Source: JBGPBY01 sp041481485
GTDB lineage: Bacteria > Acidobacteriota > Terriglobia > 20CM-2-55-15
Length of the DNA stretch: 12,012 bases
Direction of reading: 5' to 3'
NCBI GenBank assembly: GCA_041481485.1
Contig: JBGPBY010000195.1
Coordinates: 1-12,012, forward strand
Made by a program: the position numbers and the translations under genes. The notes under the pieces are model-generated. The model was given only the letters and a program-made list of their open reading frames with translations. It did not search any database and was not told where the DNA came from. Below, piece by piece: positions 1 to 7,966 of this stretch (position 1 is the first letter of the stretch; each line of letters opens with the position of its first letter).

Positions 1-120
1 AAGAAATCCCTCTCCCAACGGGAGAGGGTGGCCGAAGGCCGGGTGAGGGGTACCGCAAGTAACGATTTTTACGTGCGGTACCCCTCACCCAACCCTCTCC
101 CGTTGGGAGAGGGATTTCTT
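1..120. repeat. Composite palindrome, family A (CTCTCCC..GGGAGAG type)
   Basis: Positions 1-29 are the exact reverse complement of 92-120. Inside them, 41-57 pairs exactly with 74-90. An 11-base stretch (30-40) interrupts only the left side. Each outer arm contains its own small hairpin (CCCTCTCCC-AAC-GGGAGAGGG), so the unit is two small palindromes placed head to head around a short AT-rich loop. This matches the widespread intergenic repeat that yields spurious peptides such as 'PLPLGEG' and 'LSQRERVG' in bacterial annotation. A partial copy lies at 5626-5639. It starts at the window edge, so the left limit may lie outside. It is probably non-coding, although an open frame runs through it into the next gene. 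Confidence 0.9.
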
Positions 121-153
121 GATAACCCGCTTCAACTTCAACCCAGGGCAAAG

Positions 154-1131
154 ATGGATAGAATCCCCCCGAAAGAACGTTTCACAAGGCATGCAAAGAT
201 CTCGGAGTTGCCGCCGGCAGTTCTGATTGAGGCTATTGACAGGTTCGGAATCTCTCAGAACGACTGCCACGTTCTGCCACTAGCCGGCGGATTCATGAAC
301 GCGAATTTCCTGGTCGCAAGCGGCGACAACAAATTCGTGTTTCGCGTTTACTCCACCGACAGGGTGACGGCAGAGCGAGAACGAGACGTGCTCCAATTCC
401 TAAGTTCCTGCCCCGTGAATGTGCCGCAGACATTGGCGTTGTTTGAAACTCAGGGAAGGCCGGTCGCCGTACTGGAGTACATCGATGGGACTACCCTGGA
501 AGACAAACTCCTCACGGATACATTCATGGATCTGCGGATCTTTGAAGAAACCGGAAGACAACTGGGTCATATCCATACCTTTCAGTTCAATGAAACCGGC
601 TTCATCGGGCCCAAAATGATCATCGGAAAGGAGTATGACAACTTCGGCCATTTCATCCTGCAGTTCATCGAAAAGACCCTGAGTGAATTGCAGGAAGAGC
701 GCTTAAATAGGGAAACCAAGGAGCGAATGCGGAGTCTGGTTCAGGATAGATGGCACCTTGTCCTGGAAACGGAACCCCGCCGTCAACTGGTGCACACGGA
801 CTTCAATCCCAAGAATATTCTCGTTTCGAATGGGCCGAATGCCAGGGTATCCGCGATTCTCGACTGGGAATTCTGCGTCTCGGGCAATGGTCTAGTCGAT
901 CTGGGAAACTTCTTTCGCTTTGCATACGACTATCCGGCAGAAGCACATAAACATTTTGAGAAGGGCTATCGTTCAGTAAACAGCCAGCTGCCACTCGAAT
1001 GGGCCGATGCCGCCCGGCTTCTGGATCTTGGAAACATGTGCTCATTCCTGGAACGACGGGAAGACTACCAGGAATCGTTCCGTACGGCTCGCGCCGTGAT
1101 CCATTCCACTCTGGATCACTTCGGGTATTGA
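154..1131 (+). CDS. Phosphotransferase of the APH / choline-homoserine kinase fold
   Basis: A 325-residue protein of the aminoglycoside phosphotransferase (APH) superfamily, expected to be cytoplasmic and to transfer the ATP gamma-phosphate to a small-molecule hydroxyl. Visible motifs are the N-lobe strand FVFRVY (about 61-66), an acidic residue in the following helix (ERERDVL, about 74-80), the catalytic loop VHTDFNPKNIL (about 213-223; H214, D216, N221) and the metal-binding DWE (D237). An open frame extends 42 codons upstream, but that part lies in palindrome A and gives its typical spurious peptide, so I start at the ATG at 154. No strong Shine-Dalgarno is visible there. It lies 24 bases before the GH28 gene, which suggests an operon. 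The substrate cannot be read from sequence. A sugar or sugar-acid kinase role fits the neighbours but is inference, and a resistance enzyme is not supported. Confidence 0.8.
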   Translation: MDRIPPKERFTRHAKISELPPAVLIEAIDRFGISQNDCHVLPLAGGFMNANFLVASGDNKFVFRVYSTDRVTAERERDVLQFLSSCPVNVPQTLALFETQGRPVAVLEYIDGTTLEDKLLTDTFMDLRIFEETGRQLGHIHTFQFNETGFIGPKMIIGKEYDNFGHFILQFIEKTLSELQEERLNRETKERMRSLVQDRWHLVLETEPRRQLVHTDFNPKNILVSNGPNARVSAILDWEFCVSGNGLVDLGNFFRFAYDYPAEAHKHFEKGYRSVNSQLPLEWADAARLLDLGNMCSFLERREDYQESFRTARAVIHSTLDHFGY

Positions 1132-1155
1132 TTCGTTCTGATACAATCCGGCGGC

Positions 1156-1983
1156 ATGAAAACCCTCACCATGCTTGCGCTGTCTCTGACTCTCGTTCTT
1201 CCGCCCGGACACGGAACTGCAGCCCCTCGAGCGTCCTTCGACGTACGCATGTACGGCGCAATCGCCGACGGAAAAACCAAAGACACCGCGGCATTTCAGC
1301 GGGCGCTGGACGCCGCCGTGGCAGCTGGTGGCGGTGATGTCATGGTTCCATCCGGCGAATACCTTATCGGCAGCATCGAACTGAAATCCAAAACCACTCT
1401 GCGTCTCTCCAAAGATGCGCATCTCATCGGCAGCGCCGACATGAACGACTATCCCATCACGCAGGTTCGATGGGAGGGCCGCTGGGTCGACGGACACCGC
1501 GGCCTGATCTATTCTCAGGGCGCCAATCATATCGGTGTCATTGGACCTGGAAAGATCTCGGGCACGCCGACACTACGCGGACGTCAAACGCCGCGCGAAC
1601 CGGCGCTGATTGAACCGATCAACACGACGGATATCGTTCTGGACGGATTTTCCGCCGAACAGCGTTTAATGTGGGCAATCCATCCCACGTATTCCGACAA
1701 CATTGAAATTCGCGGCCTGACCATTCGAACCACGGGCGGCAACGGCGACGGCATCGATATCGATTCCTGCCGCCACGTCCGCATCGAAGACTGCGATATC
1801 GACACCGGAGACGATGCCATCGCCATCAAATCCGGCCGCGGTATGGAAGGCCTGAAAGCAGGACGCCCCACCGAAGACGTAATGATTTCGCATTGCACAC
1901 TGGGAGACAGTCTGTCGGATATTCGTGTCACCGGGTACACTGGCGACCTCGTTTCAAAAACCAACGTTACCGAAGCAAAGTAA
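1156..1983 (+). CDS. Shortened GH28 (polygalacturonase-like) protein lacking its third and fourth catalytic motifs
   Basis: A 275-residue secreted glycoside hydrolase family 28 protein; the family hydrolyses galacturonan and related pectic chains on a right-handed parallel beta-helix. It begins with a signal peptide (about 1-22), then the N-terminal domain MYGAIADGKTKDTAAFQ (about 32-48) and beta-helix coils. Motif I appears as NGDGID (196-201) and motif II as TGDDAIAIKSG (217-227), so the three family aspartates (D198, D219, D220) are present. After HCTLGD (246-251) the sequence passes directly into IRVTGYTGDLVSKTNVT, which looks like a normal GH28 C-terminus. The GHG and RIK motifs are therefore absent, and the protein is well short of the usual 400-plus residues. 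An internal in-frame deletion near 1906-1916 is the simplest reading. It is probably catalytically dead. It is the second gene of an aph-GH28-larA cluster. Confidence 0.85.
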   Translation: MKTLTMLALSLTLVLPPGHGTAAPRASFDVRMYGAIADGKTKDTAAFQRALDAAVAAGGGDVMVPSGEYLIGSIELKSKTTLRLSKDAHLIGSADMNDYPITQVRWEGRWVDGHRGLIYSQGANHIGVIGPGKISGTPTLRGRQTPREPALIEPINTTDIVLDGFSAEQRLMWAIHPTYSDNIEIRGLTIRTTGGNGDGIDIDSCRHVRIEDCDIDTGDDAIAIKSGRGMEGLKAGRPTEDVMISHCTLGDSLSDIRVTGYTGDLVSKTNVTEAK

Positions 1984-1993
1984 TTCCCCCGGG

Positions 1994-3247
1994 ATGAACG
2001 TCATTTCTGAGACTGCTGCTGTTCAGCAAGTCACGGCAGCATTCCAGTCCAGCCAATATCGGAACTGCAAAGTTCTCCTGATCGTCCCCGACAATACGCG
2101 CACAGCCCCGGTGGGAATGATATTTCGTGCGCTCTTCGATGCAATTGGCGACGCTGCGAGCCGCTTCGATGTTTTGATCGCGTTAGGCACTCATCAACCG
2201 CTCGCCGAAGCGGCAATCCGGCGGCGCCTCGAAATCACTGAGGAGGAGCGTCAGGGGAAATATGCCGCCGTCCGCTTCTTCAATCATGAATGGAATAATC
2301 CAGACGCTCTCGAAACGATCGGCGTTATACCCTGTGACGAGATCCGGCAGCTATCGAGCGATCTGTTTTCCATGGATGTTCCGGTTGAAATCAATCGGAT
2401 GGTATTCGAATACGACCAGGTGATTATCGCGGGGCCGGTGTTTCCTCACGAGGTCGTCGGCTTTTCGGGCGGAAACAAATATTTGTTTCCAGGAATCTCG
2501 GGGCCAAAACTGCTTAACTTCTTTCATTGGCTTGGTGCGGTCATTACCACACCGAAAATCATTGGCAGCAAGTGGACGCCGGTTCGCAAAGTGATTGACC
2601 GGGCCGCTTCCCTGCTCAAGATCGACAAGCAGTGCATTGCAATGGTCGTCCAGCCGGACAAGTCGCTTGCCGGACTGTTTATCGGTTCTCCGGAAGAAGC
2701 CTGGAACCAGGCGAGCGAGTTATCACGCCAGTTGCATATCGTTCAAATGGACCGTCCGTTCCACACGATTCTCTCCTGCGTTCCCACGATGTATGACGAG
2801 CTCTGGACGGCTGGAAAAGCCATGTACAAACTCGAACCGATTCTGGCCGACGGCGGTGAGCTGATTATTTACGCGCCGCATATTCGCGAAGTATGCGTGA
2901 CGCACCGCGAAACCATCATGACGATTGGGTATCACTGCCGGGATTACTTCCTGAAGCAATGGGATGCATTCCGGCATTATCCGTGGGGCGTGCTGGCCCA
3001 TTCGGCTCATGTTCACGGTTTGGGAACCTACGAAGACGGCATTGAGTGCGCGCGAGCGCGCGTCACTCTCGCGACCGCAATTGCACCGGAAGTTTGCCGC
3101 CGGATCAATCTCGGGTATCGGGATCCCGGTTCAATTCGGCCGGAGGATTTTGCCAACCGAGAAGCTGAAGGCGTGCTGATGGTGCCGCGTGCCGGCGAGA
3201 TCCTGCATGTGCTCAAAGTCCCACCAGAATGGGCGGGTGAGAAATGA
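1994..3247 (+). CDS. LarA-family nickel-pincer racemase/epimerase (lactate racemase-like, DUF2088)
   Basis: A 417-residue LarA-family enzyme. LarA racemises 2-hydroxy acids by hydride transfer to the nickel-pincer nucleotide cofactor (NPN); relatives act on malate, gluconate and other hydroxy acids. Visible motifs are VPDNTRTAP (31-39, compare DHTRPTP), ALGTHQP (63-69, H67), PHEVVGFSGGNK (151-162, H152 and K162) and NFFHWLG (175-181, H178). The H152/K162/H178 spacing (10 and 16 residues) equals H174/K184/H200 of Lactobacillus LarA, where the lysine holds the pincer and the last histidine binds nickel. I start at the ATG at 1994, 10 bases after the GH28 stop; an upstream extension would overlap GH28 in another frame. 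The stop codon lies inside palindrome B1. The cofactor genes larB, larC and larE are not here. The neighbours suggest a sugar-acid substrate, which is inference. Confidence 0.88.
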   Translation: MNVISETAAVQQVTAAFQSSQYRNCKVLLIVPDNTRTAPVGMIFRALFDAIGDAASRFDVLIALGTHQPLAEAAIRRRLEITEEERQGKYAAVRFFNHEWNNPDALETIGVIPCDEIRQLSSDLFSMDVPVEINRMVFEYDQVIIAGPVFPHEVVGFSGGNKYLFPGISGPKLLNFFHWLGAVITTPKIIGSKWTPVRKVIDRAASLLKIDKQCIAMVVQPDKSLAGLFIGSPEEAWNQASELSRQLHIVQMDRPFHTILSCVPTMYDELWTAGKAMYKLEPILADGGELIIYAPHIREVCVTHRETIMTIGYHCRDYFLKQWDAFRHYPWGVLAHSAHVHGLGTYEDGIECARARVTLATAIAPEVCRRINLGYRDPGSIRPEDFANREAEGVLMVPRAGEILHVLKVPPEWAGEK

Positions 3248-3420
3248 ATGCGACTCCCCACTGTAGGCGCGGTCTATGACCGCGCGCGATTTGTAGATAT
3301 GAAACTATGCAATTACCCACTGTAGGGGCGGTCTATTACCCCCCACAATTATGAGGAAAGCAATCCTACGAATTGTGCGCGGTCATAGACCGCACCTACA
3401 GTGGGGAGTCGCATTCATTT
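3242..3420. repeat. Palindrome B1, family B (CACTGTAGG..GCGGTCTATGACCGC)
   Basis: Positions 3242-3285 pair with 3377-3420 with a single mismatch over 44 bases. A second, direct copy of the left half lies inside at about 3315-3350 and can also pair with the right arm (3371-3406), giving a left-left-right arrangement with two competing hairpins. Each half contains the small palindrome GCGGTCTATGACCGC. The larA stop codon (3245-3247) falls within the left arm. The element sits between convergent genes and could act as a bidirectional transcript end, although no T-run follows. This is the repeat whose chance translation gives 'VGAVYDRP' peptides. Confidence 0.9.
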
Positions 3421-3434
3421 CCAGCTTCACAAAT

Positions 3435-3986
3435 CTACTGTGTGGAAATGCTTCGCATGGCTTTTTGAGCCACTCGCGTCTGCGTGCGGCGATTGCGAAT
3501 CGCGATGAAAATATAGATCGCGCCGAGTAAAAGATAATTCGCAAGCATGAACGGCGGGAATGACCAGCGCATCCCGTCATGCAAAGGCGTCGGTAGCGGC
3601 CAAAGATACGGTGTCGGAAAAAAGCTTAGCGTGTGGAGGGGAATATCGCAGAGGATATGCAGAGCCGCCGCACCAAACGTCCACGGAAATCTCTTCTGCC
3701 AGATCCAGCGGGCGCCGGCAATCAATGCCCATATCACCAGACTGTGAGTAACCAGATACGCATGATTGGAGTACCAGGTAATGTGCGACACACCTGCATC
3801 CTCCGGGGACCAGACCATCCAACTCATTCGATCTCCAATCAGCAGGCCCGCAACGATCGCCGGGCCAAATGCGATGAGATCGGGAGCCATGCCCCAAAGA
3901 AATGCGCGCTTCCAGGACGAACCGGGTCTGCGGCCAAATACCGCTCCGCCCCAAAGACCATGAGCCAGAAAATCCATCGCTGACAT
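3435..3986 (-). CDS. Inner-membrane protein of the YdjM / DUF457 (metal-dependent hydrolase-like) family
   Basis: A 183-residue polytopic membrane protein. Hydrophobic segments are visible at about 37-50, 76-95, 103-118 and 146-163. Family-type polar residues are D5/H9 (MDFLAHGLWGG), APD (34-36), NHAYLVTHS (74-82) and HILCDIPLH (110-118). Such H/D residues in and near membrane helices are typical of the DUF457/YdjM group, annotated as membrane-bound metal-dependent hydrolases, although no reaction is established. The tail after 164 is basic and probably cytoplasmic. The start is uncertain: ATG at 3986 or the next one three codons in, and neither has a clear Shine-Dalgarno. The gene stands alone, bracketed by the two copies of palindrome family B. 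Confidence 0.7.
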   Translation of the reverse strand: MSAMDFLAHGLWGGAVFGRRPGSSWKRAFLWGMAPDLIAFGPAIVAGLLIGDRMSWMVWSPEDAGVSHITWYSNHAYLVTHSLVIWALIAGARWIWQKRFPWTFGAAALHILCDIPLHTLSFFPTPYLWPLPTPLHDGMRWSFPPFMLANYLLLGAIYIFIAIRNRRTQTRVAQKAMRSISTQ

Positions 3987-4014
3987 TGTCGCATGTCGAG
4001 TTCATGGAAGCTGT

Positions 4015-4132
4015 GAATGAATGCGGTCCCCACTGTAGGGGCGGTCTATGACCGCCCACAATCGAAAAGATTTCGTACTTCAAAATTGTGGGCGGTCATA
4101 GACCGCACCTACAGTGGGGACAGCATTCGTTC
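4015..4132. repeat. Palindrome B2, second copy of family B
   Basis: Positions 4015-4062 pair with 4085-4132 over 48 bases with three mismatches. The 22-base loop contains its own small hairpin (CGAAA-AGA-TTTCG, 4063-4075). The sequence is of the same family as 3242-3420, including the flanking GAATGAATGC border. It lies between two divergently transcribed genes (minus-strand membrane protein and plus-strand MFS transporter), so it occupies most of the space where both promoters would be expected. Confidence 0.9.
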
Positions 4133-4177
4133 AGCTTTGCTCCCTGAAGCATGTAACTTTCCCGCGAATTTTGGTTT

Positions 4178-5476
4178 ATGCTGTGCGCCGTCATCATGCA
4201 GGGCACCGCACCAACAGTCACGGCCGCCAGGATCCCATCCGCCGCTCCTGTCATTGCCAAAAAGACGCTGATTCTCCTTGGGGCGATACTTCTCGGCGAA
4301 ACCACGATCAACTACATCGATCGGCAGGTTGTATCGGTACTCGCTCCGACGTTGAGAGCCGAATTCGGCTGGAACAACGCGCAATATGCCGACATTCTCA
4401 ATGCTTTTCTGTTCACCTATGCCGTCGCGTACTCTTTCGCGGGCTGGGTACTGGACAAGCTTGGGATCCGAAAGGGACTCACGCTGGCAATGCTGTGGTG
4501 GTCGATTGCCGGTGCTTTGACTTCGCTGTCACAAGGCCTGAAAAGTATGGCGGCGTTCCGCTCCATTCTTGCGGTTGGAGAAGCCGGGGCATGGCCTTCG
4601 TTTGCGAAGGCTGCAGCGACGTGGGTGCCGGAAGAGGCGCGTGCGTTGTTTATCGGCGCGTGCAACAGCGGTTCCAGTCTGGGTGCGCTGATCGCTCCGT
4701 CGATCGTGGGCGGTCTTGCAATCCACTATGGCTGGCGGGCTTCATTTGTGGTGACCGGATGCTTAGGTCTGGCATGGGTCGTCATTTTTCAATTCTTCAT
4801 GAGCCGTCACCCGGAGTTCGCGCATACGGATCGCACGGCAAATCTTCCCCGCCGTTCGTGGATTGATTTTCTTGCCTATCGCGAAACGTGGGCCGTGTTT
4901 CTGTGCCGTTTCATAGCGGATCCGGTCTGGTATTTCTATCTCTTCTGGATTCCGTCATACCTCAGCCAGGAACGCGGCCTGAATCTTGCGGGAATTGCGC
5001 TGATTGCGGGCATTCCCTATATCGCAGCCGACATTGCCAACTTCGTCAGCGGCTATGTGAGTCTGAGATTGCAGCGCATGGGATGGTCTGTGAACCGCAC
5101 CCGCAAAGCGCTGATGATTTTCTCGGCGTGTTTCAGTCCGATTGGGATACTTGCGGTTTATGCACATTCCCTGTTCTGGACGATGACGCTGATCTCTTCC
5201 GCCATTTTCTTCTGGATGTTCTGGTCGGTTACCGTTCACACGCTTGCAGGGGATTACTTTCCTTCCAATGAAGTTGGTTCCGTTTATGGGATTGCCGGTA
5301 CGGGATCCACGATTGGAACGGCCATCAGCACGTGGGGAGTGGGCCACTACCTCGATATCACACACAGCTATGAACACGTATTTATCGGCATCGGCGCTCT
5401 GATGCCCGTCGCGCTGATCGCGGGACTGCTCGTGATGGGACGCGTCGAAAGAGTGGGGAGCCGCGGCTCTGAATGA
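4178..5476 (+). CDS. MFS transporter, ACS-type, sugar-acid / hexuronate transporter-like
   Basis: A 432-residue major facilitator with about twelve membrane helices, expected in the inner membrane as a proton-coupled importer. After a polar N-terminus it reads INYIDRQVVSVLAPTLRAEFG (about 44-64), the TM1 region typical of the anion:cation symporter family. The loop 2-3 motif follows (GWVLDKLGIRKG, 89-100), then GEAGAWPSFAK (134-144) and, in the second half, DPVWYFYLFWIPSYL (248-262), a stretch common in ExuT-like and other sugar-acid carriers. I take the ATG at 4178; a second Met at residue 7 (4196) is possible. The stop lies just before the large palindrome. With GH28- and LarA-like genes close by, uptake of a uronate or aldonate is plausible, but the substrate is inferred. 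Confidence 0.85.
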   Translation: MLCAVIMQGTAPTVTAARIPSAAPVIAKKTLILLGAILLGETTINYIDRQVVSVLAPTLRAEFGWNNAQYADILNAFLFTYAVAYSFAGWVLDKLGIRKGLTLAMLWWSIAGALTSLSQGLKSMAAFRSILAVGEAGAWPSFAKAAATWVPEEARALFIGACNSGSSLGALIAPSIVGGLAIHYGWRASFVVTGCLGLAWVVIFQFFMSRHPEFAHTDRTANLPRRSWIDFLAYRETWAVFLCRFIADPVWYFYLFWIPSYLSQERGLNLAGIALIAGIPYIAADIANFVSGYVSLRLQRMGWSVNRTRKALMIFSACFSPIGILAVYAHSLFWTMTLISSAIFFWMFWSVTVHTLAGDYFPSNEVGSVYGIAGTGSTIGTAISTWGVGHYLDITHSYEHVFIGIGALMPVALIAGLLVMGRVERVGSRGSE

Positions 5477-5493
5477 ATTCGAATCCCGACATA

Positions 5494-5626
5494 GCGGTCA
5501 ACTGTCCGTCAATTTACAGTTTGTCTGTTGTCCGTTGATTAATGGCCCTGGTGACATTGATCATGTCACCAGGGCCATTAATCAACGGACAACAGACAAA
5601 CTGTAAATTGACGGACAGTTGACCGC
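5494..5626. repeat. Perfect inverted repeat with 64-bp arms and 5-base loop (family C)
   Basis: Positions 5494-5557 are the exact reverse complement of 5563-5626; only TGATC (5558-5562) is unpaired. It lies between the convergent MFS (stop 5476) and ATPase (stop 5674) genes. Within each arm there is a degenerate internal echo (ACTGTCCGTCAA and TTGTCCGTTGATT). It could end transcription from both sides, but a 64-bp perfect stem is far longer than a normal terminator and implies a recent inverted duplication, an element insertion or gene conversion between the arms. Confidence 0.95.
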
Positions 5627-5639
5627 CCTCTCCCGTTGG
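5626..5639. repeat. Half copy of palindrome family A
   Basis: CCCTCTCCCGTTGG matches the family A unit at 93-106 exactly and stops where the second half (GAGAGGG) should follow. It directly abuts the right end of the perfect 64-bp-arm repeat, sharing its last base. No matching half is seen on the left side of that repeat. This suggests that insertion or rearrangement cut an older family A element. Fourteen bases is short, so chance similarity cannot be fully excluded, but the match is exact and intergenic. Confidence 0.6.
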
Positions 5640-5673
5640 TCACCTTCCCAAGCCGCGCCGACAGTTTGCGACG

Positions 5674-6425
<752 letters not shown>

Positions 6426-6429
<4 letters not shown>

Positions 6430-7781
6430 TGCGCTGCCTTTTCGATCTTCACCTTGGCGTTGTCCTCGAGCGTGCGCAGGACCTGGTACGGTCCGGTGAC
6501 GATTTCCTCATCAACTCCCAGACCTTCGACAATTTCAATATCGGTAGTGCCGGTGATTCCGGTTTTCACAGGATGGAAGAGCGCGATGCTGTCCTTTATC
6601 GTGAAGACGCCCTCCTTCTCGATTTTCTTCTTAACGTTCTTGTCCGGATTATCAAATTCTCGAATCGTCAATGCCTGAATGGGGATCGAAATCACCTGCT
6701 TTGCCGTGGCGGTAATGATCGTCGCCGTACACGAAAGACCGGGACGCAGTTCCTTAGAAGGCTCGTCCAGCGTGATGACAACCTTGAAATCCTTCGCTTC
6801 CTGACCATTACCTCCGCCGTTGCCGGCCTGCTGGCCATTCTTGTTGAGCGCGCTGTTCCCCACCTCCGAAACATGCCCCTTCAGTTGCTTTTCGCCGAGC
6901 GCATCCACTTTCACTTTAGCTTCCTGGCCAATGCGCACATTGACAATGTCGGTTTCGTCGACTTTGACTTCCGCAGTGATCACCGACAGATCCGCAATGG
7001 TCATCAGGCTCGTGCCCGGTTGGTTCTGCACGCCGACAATGGCAATCTCACCTTCGTTGACCGGAAGGTAGGTAATGATTCCCGCGAGCGGCGATGTAAT
7101 GGTTGTCTTCGAGAACGAATCCTTCGCACGCACCAGGGACGCGCGCTGCTGGGCAATGCGAATCTTCGCCTGCTCCTGCTGATTTTGAACCTGAGCGACC
7201 TGTGCTTCGGATTGAGACAGGCGAGCCCTCGCGGCATTCAACGCAATCTCGGAAACGTCATAGTCCGACTTCGCCTTTTCAAACGCTTCATTGGAAATCA
7301 GCCCTTCCCGGCGAAGCATTTCATTTCGATCCAGAGTCTGTTTCGTCCGCGACAGTTCCGCTTCCGAACGTTTGATATCGATCTTCGCCGATGCCACTCC
7401 GGCCTCTGCGGCGCGAAGCTGGGCCGCCATCCCTTCCGTTTCGGACTGGGCCGCGTCCAACATGGCCTCTGCAGACTTCACATCCGCCTCGCTCTGAATG
7501 GATTCCAGGCGGACCAGCAAGTCCCCCTCCTTCACGTGATCGCCTTCCTTGACCGGCATGCTCACGATGCGGCCCATCATATTGGAGCTGATATTGACCG
7601 ACTTTTTCGGGCGGATTTCGCCGTTCGCCGAAACCGCCTGCGTAAGATCCTGACGAACAGCCTTGCCGGTTTGAACGGAAATGACGCCGGAGTCTTTTAC
7701 AAATTTGAAATAGTACCCGGAAGTGCCCGCAGCAAGCAGAATGAACACACCGGAAAGGACAAGCTTTTTCTTTAGTGTCAT
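6426..7781 (-). CDS. Periplasmic adaptor (HlyD/MacA family membrane fusion protein)
   Basis: A 451-residue adaptor linking an inner-membrane transporter to an outer-membrane channel. It has an N-terminal membrane anchor (about 7-26), then the first lipoyl half (about 60-95, ending GDHVKEGDLLVRLES). A long alpha-helical hairpin (about 97-222) is rich in Ala, Gln, Glu and Lys, with the turn near LRREGLISNEAFEKAK. The second lipoyl half follows (about 226-262, ITSPLAGIITYLPVNEGE), then beta-barrel and membrane-proximal domains (about 268-449). A Gly/Asn/Gln-rich linker (about 314-328) interrupts the barrel and is longer than usual. GAGG five bases before the ATG is a fair ribosome site. It is coupled to the downstream ATPase by a four-base overlap, the normal MacA-MacB order. 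The export substrate is unknown; peptide, antibiotic or lipid export are all possible. Confidence 0.9.
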
Positions 7782-7883
7782 TGAATCCTCAGGCCATTGG
7801 ACACACCGGTCCTAGAGCTGATGAACACTAGAAACGTAACGATGAAAAGACCTCCGGTAAAACGCAGATCAACGATGCCCACA

Positions 7884-7913
7884 AGTATAAACGAACACAC
7901 TGTGCCCGGTCAT
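7884..7913 (-). promoter_or_regulatory. Possible sigma-70-like promoter for the adaptor-ATPase operon
   Basis: In the 185-base gap between the peptidase and adaptor genes, the minus strand shows TATACT (7889-7884), a good -10 box, 18 bases after ATGACC (7913-7908), a weak -35 box. It lies about 100 bases before the adaptor start and would allow expression independent of the peptidase gene. The evidence is pattern only; read-through from the peptidase gene is an alternative. Confidence 0.3.
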
Positions 7914-7966
7914 ATTTCTAAACGGAGATGGTCCCCAAAAAGTTCCAGGAGAAATGATCGAATCCG

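Noticed and set aside
28..153. N-terminal extension of the phosphotransferase through the first palindrome
   Set aside because: The 42 codons translate repeat A into its known spurious peptide type and precede the family's normal start; the ATG at 154 gives a typical length.
154..1131. Calling the phosphotransferase an aminoglycoside resistance gene
   Set aside because: Only the general fold motifs are present, and the context is metabolic; the superfamily includes many sugar, choline and homoserine kinases.
1925..1993. Upstream start for the larA-like gene overlapping GH28
   Set aside because: The 23 extra residues are GH28 sequence read in another frame and do not resemble a LarA N-terminus.
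3242..4132. Repeated CACTGTAGG units as a CRISPR array
   Set aside because: The copies are inverted pairs, few and irregularly spaced, with a gene between them and no cas genes.
4114..4866. 250-codon plus-strand frame overlapping the start of the MFS gene
   Set aside because: It overlaps a well-supported transporter in another frame and has no recognisable features.
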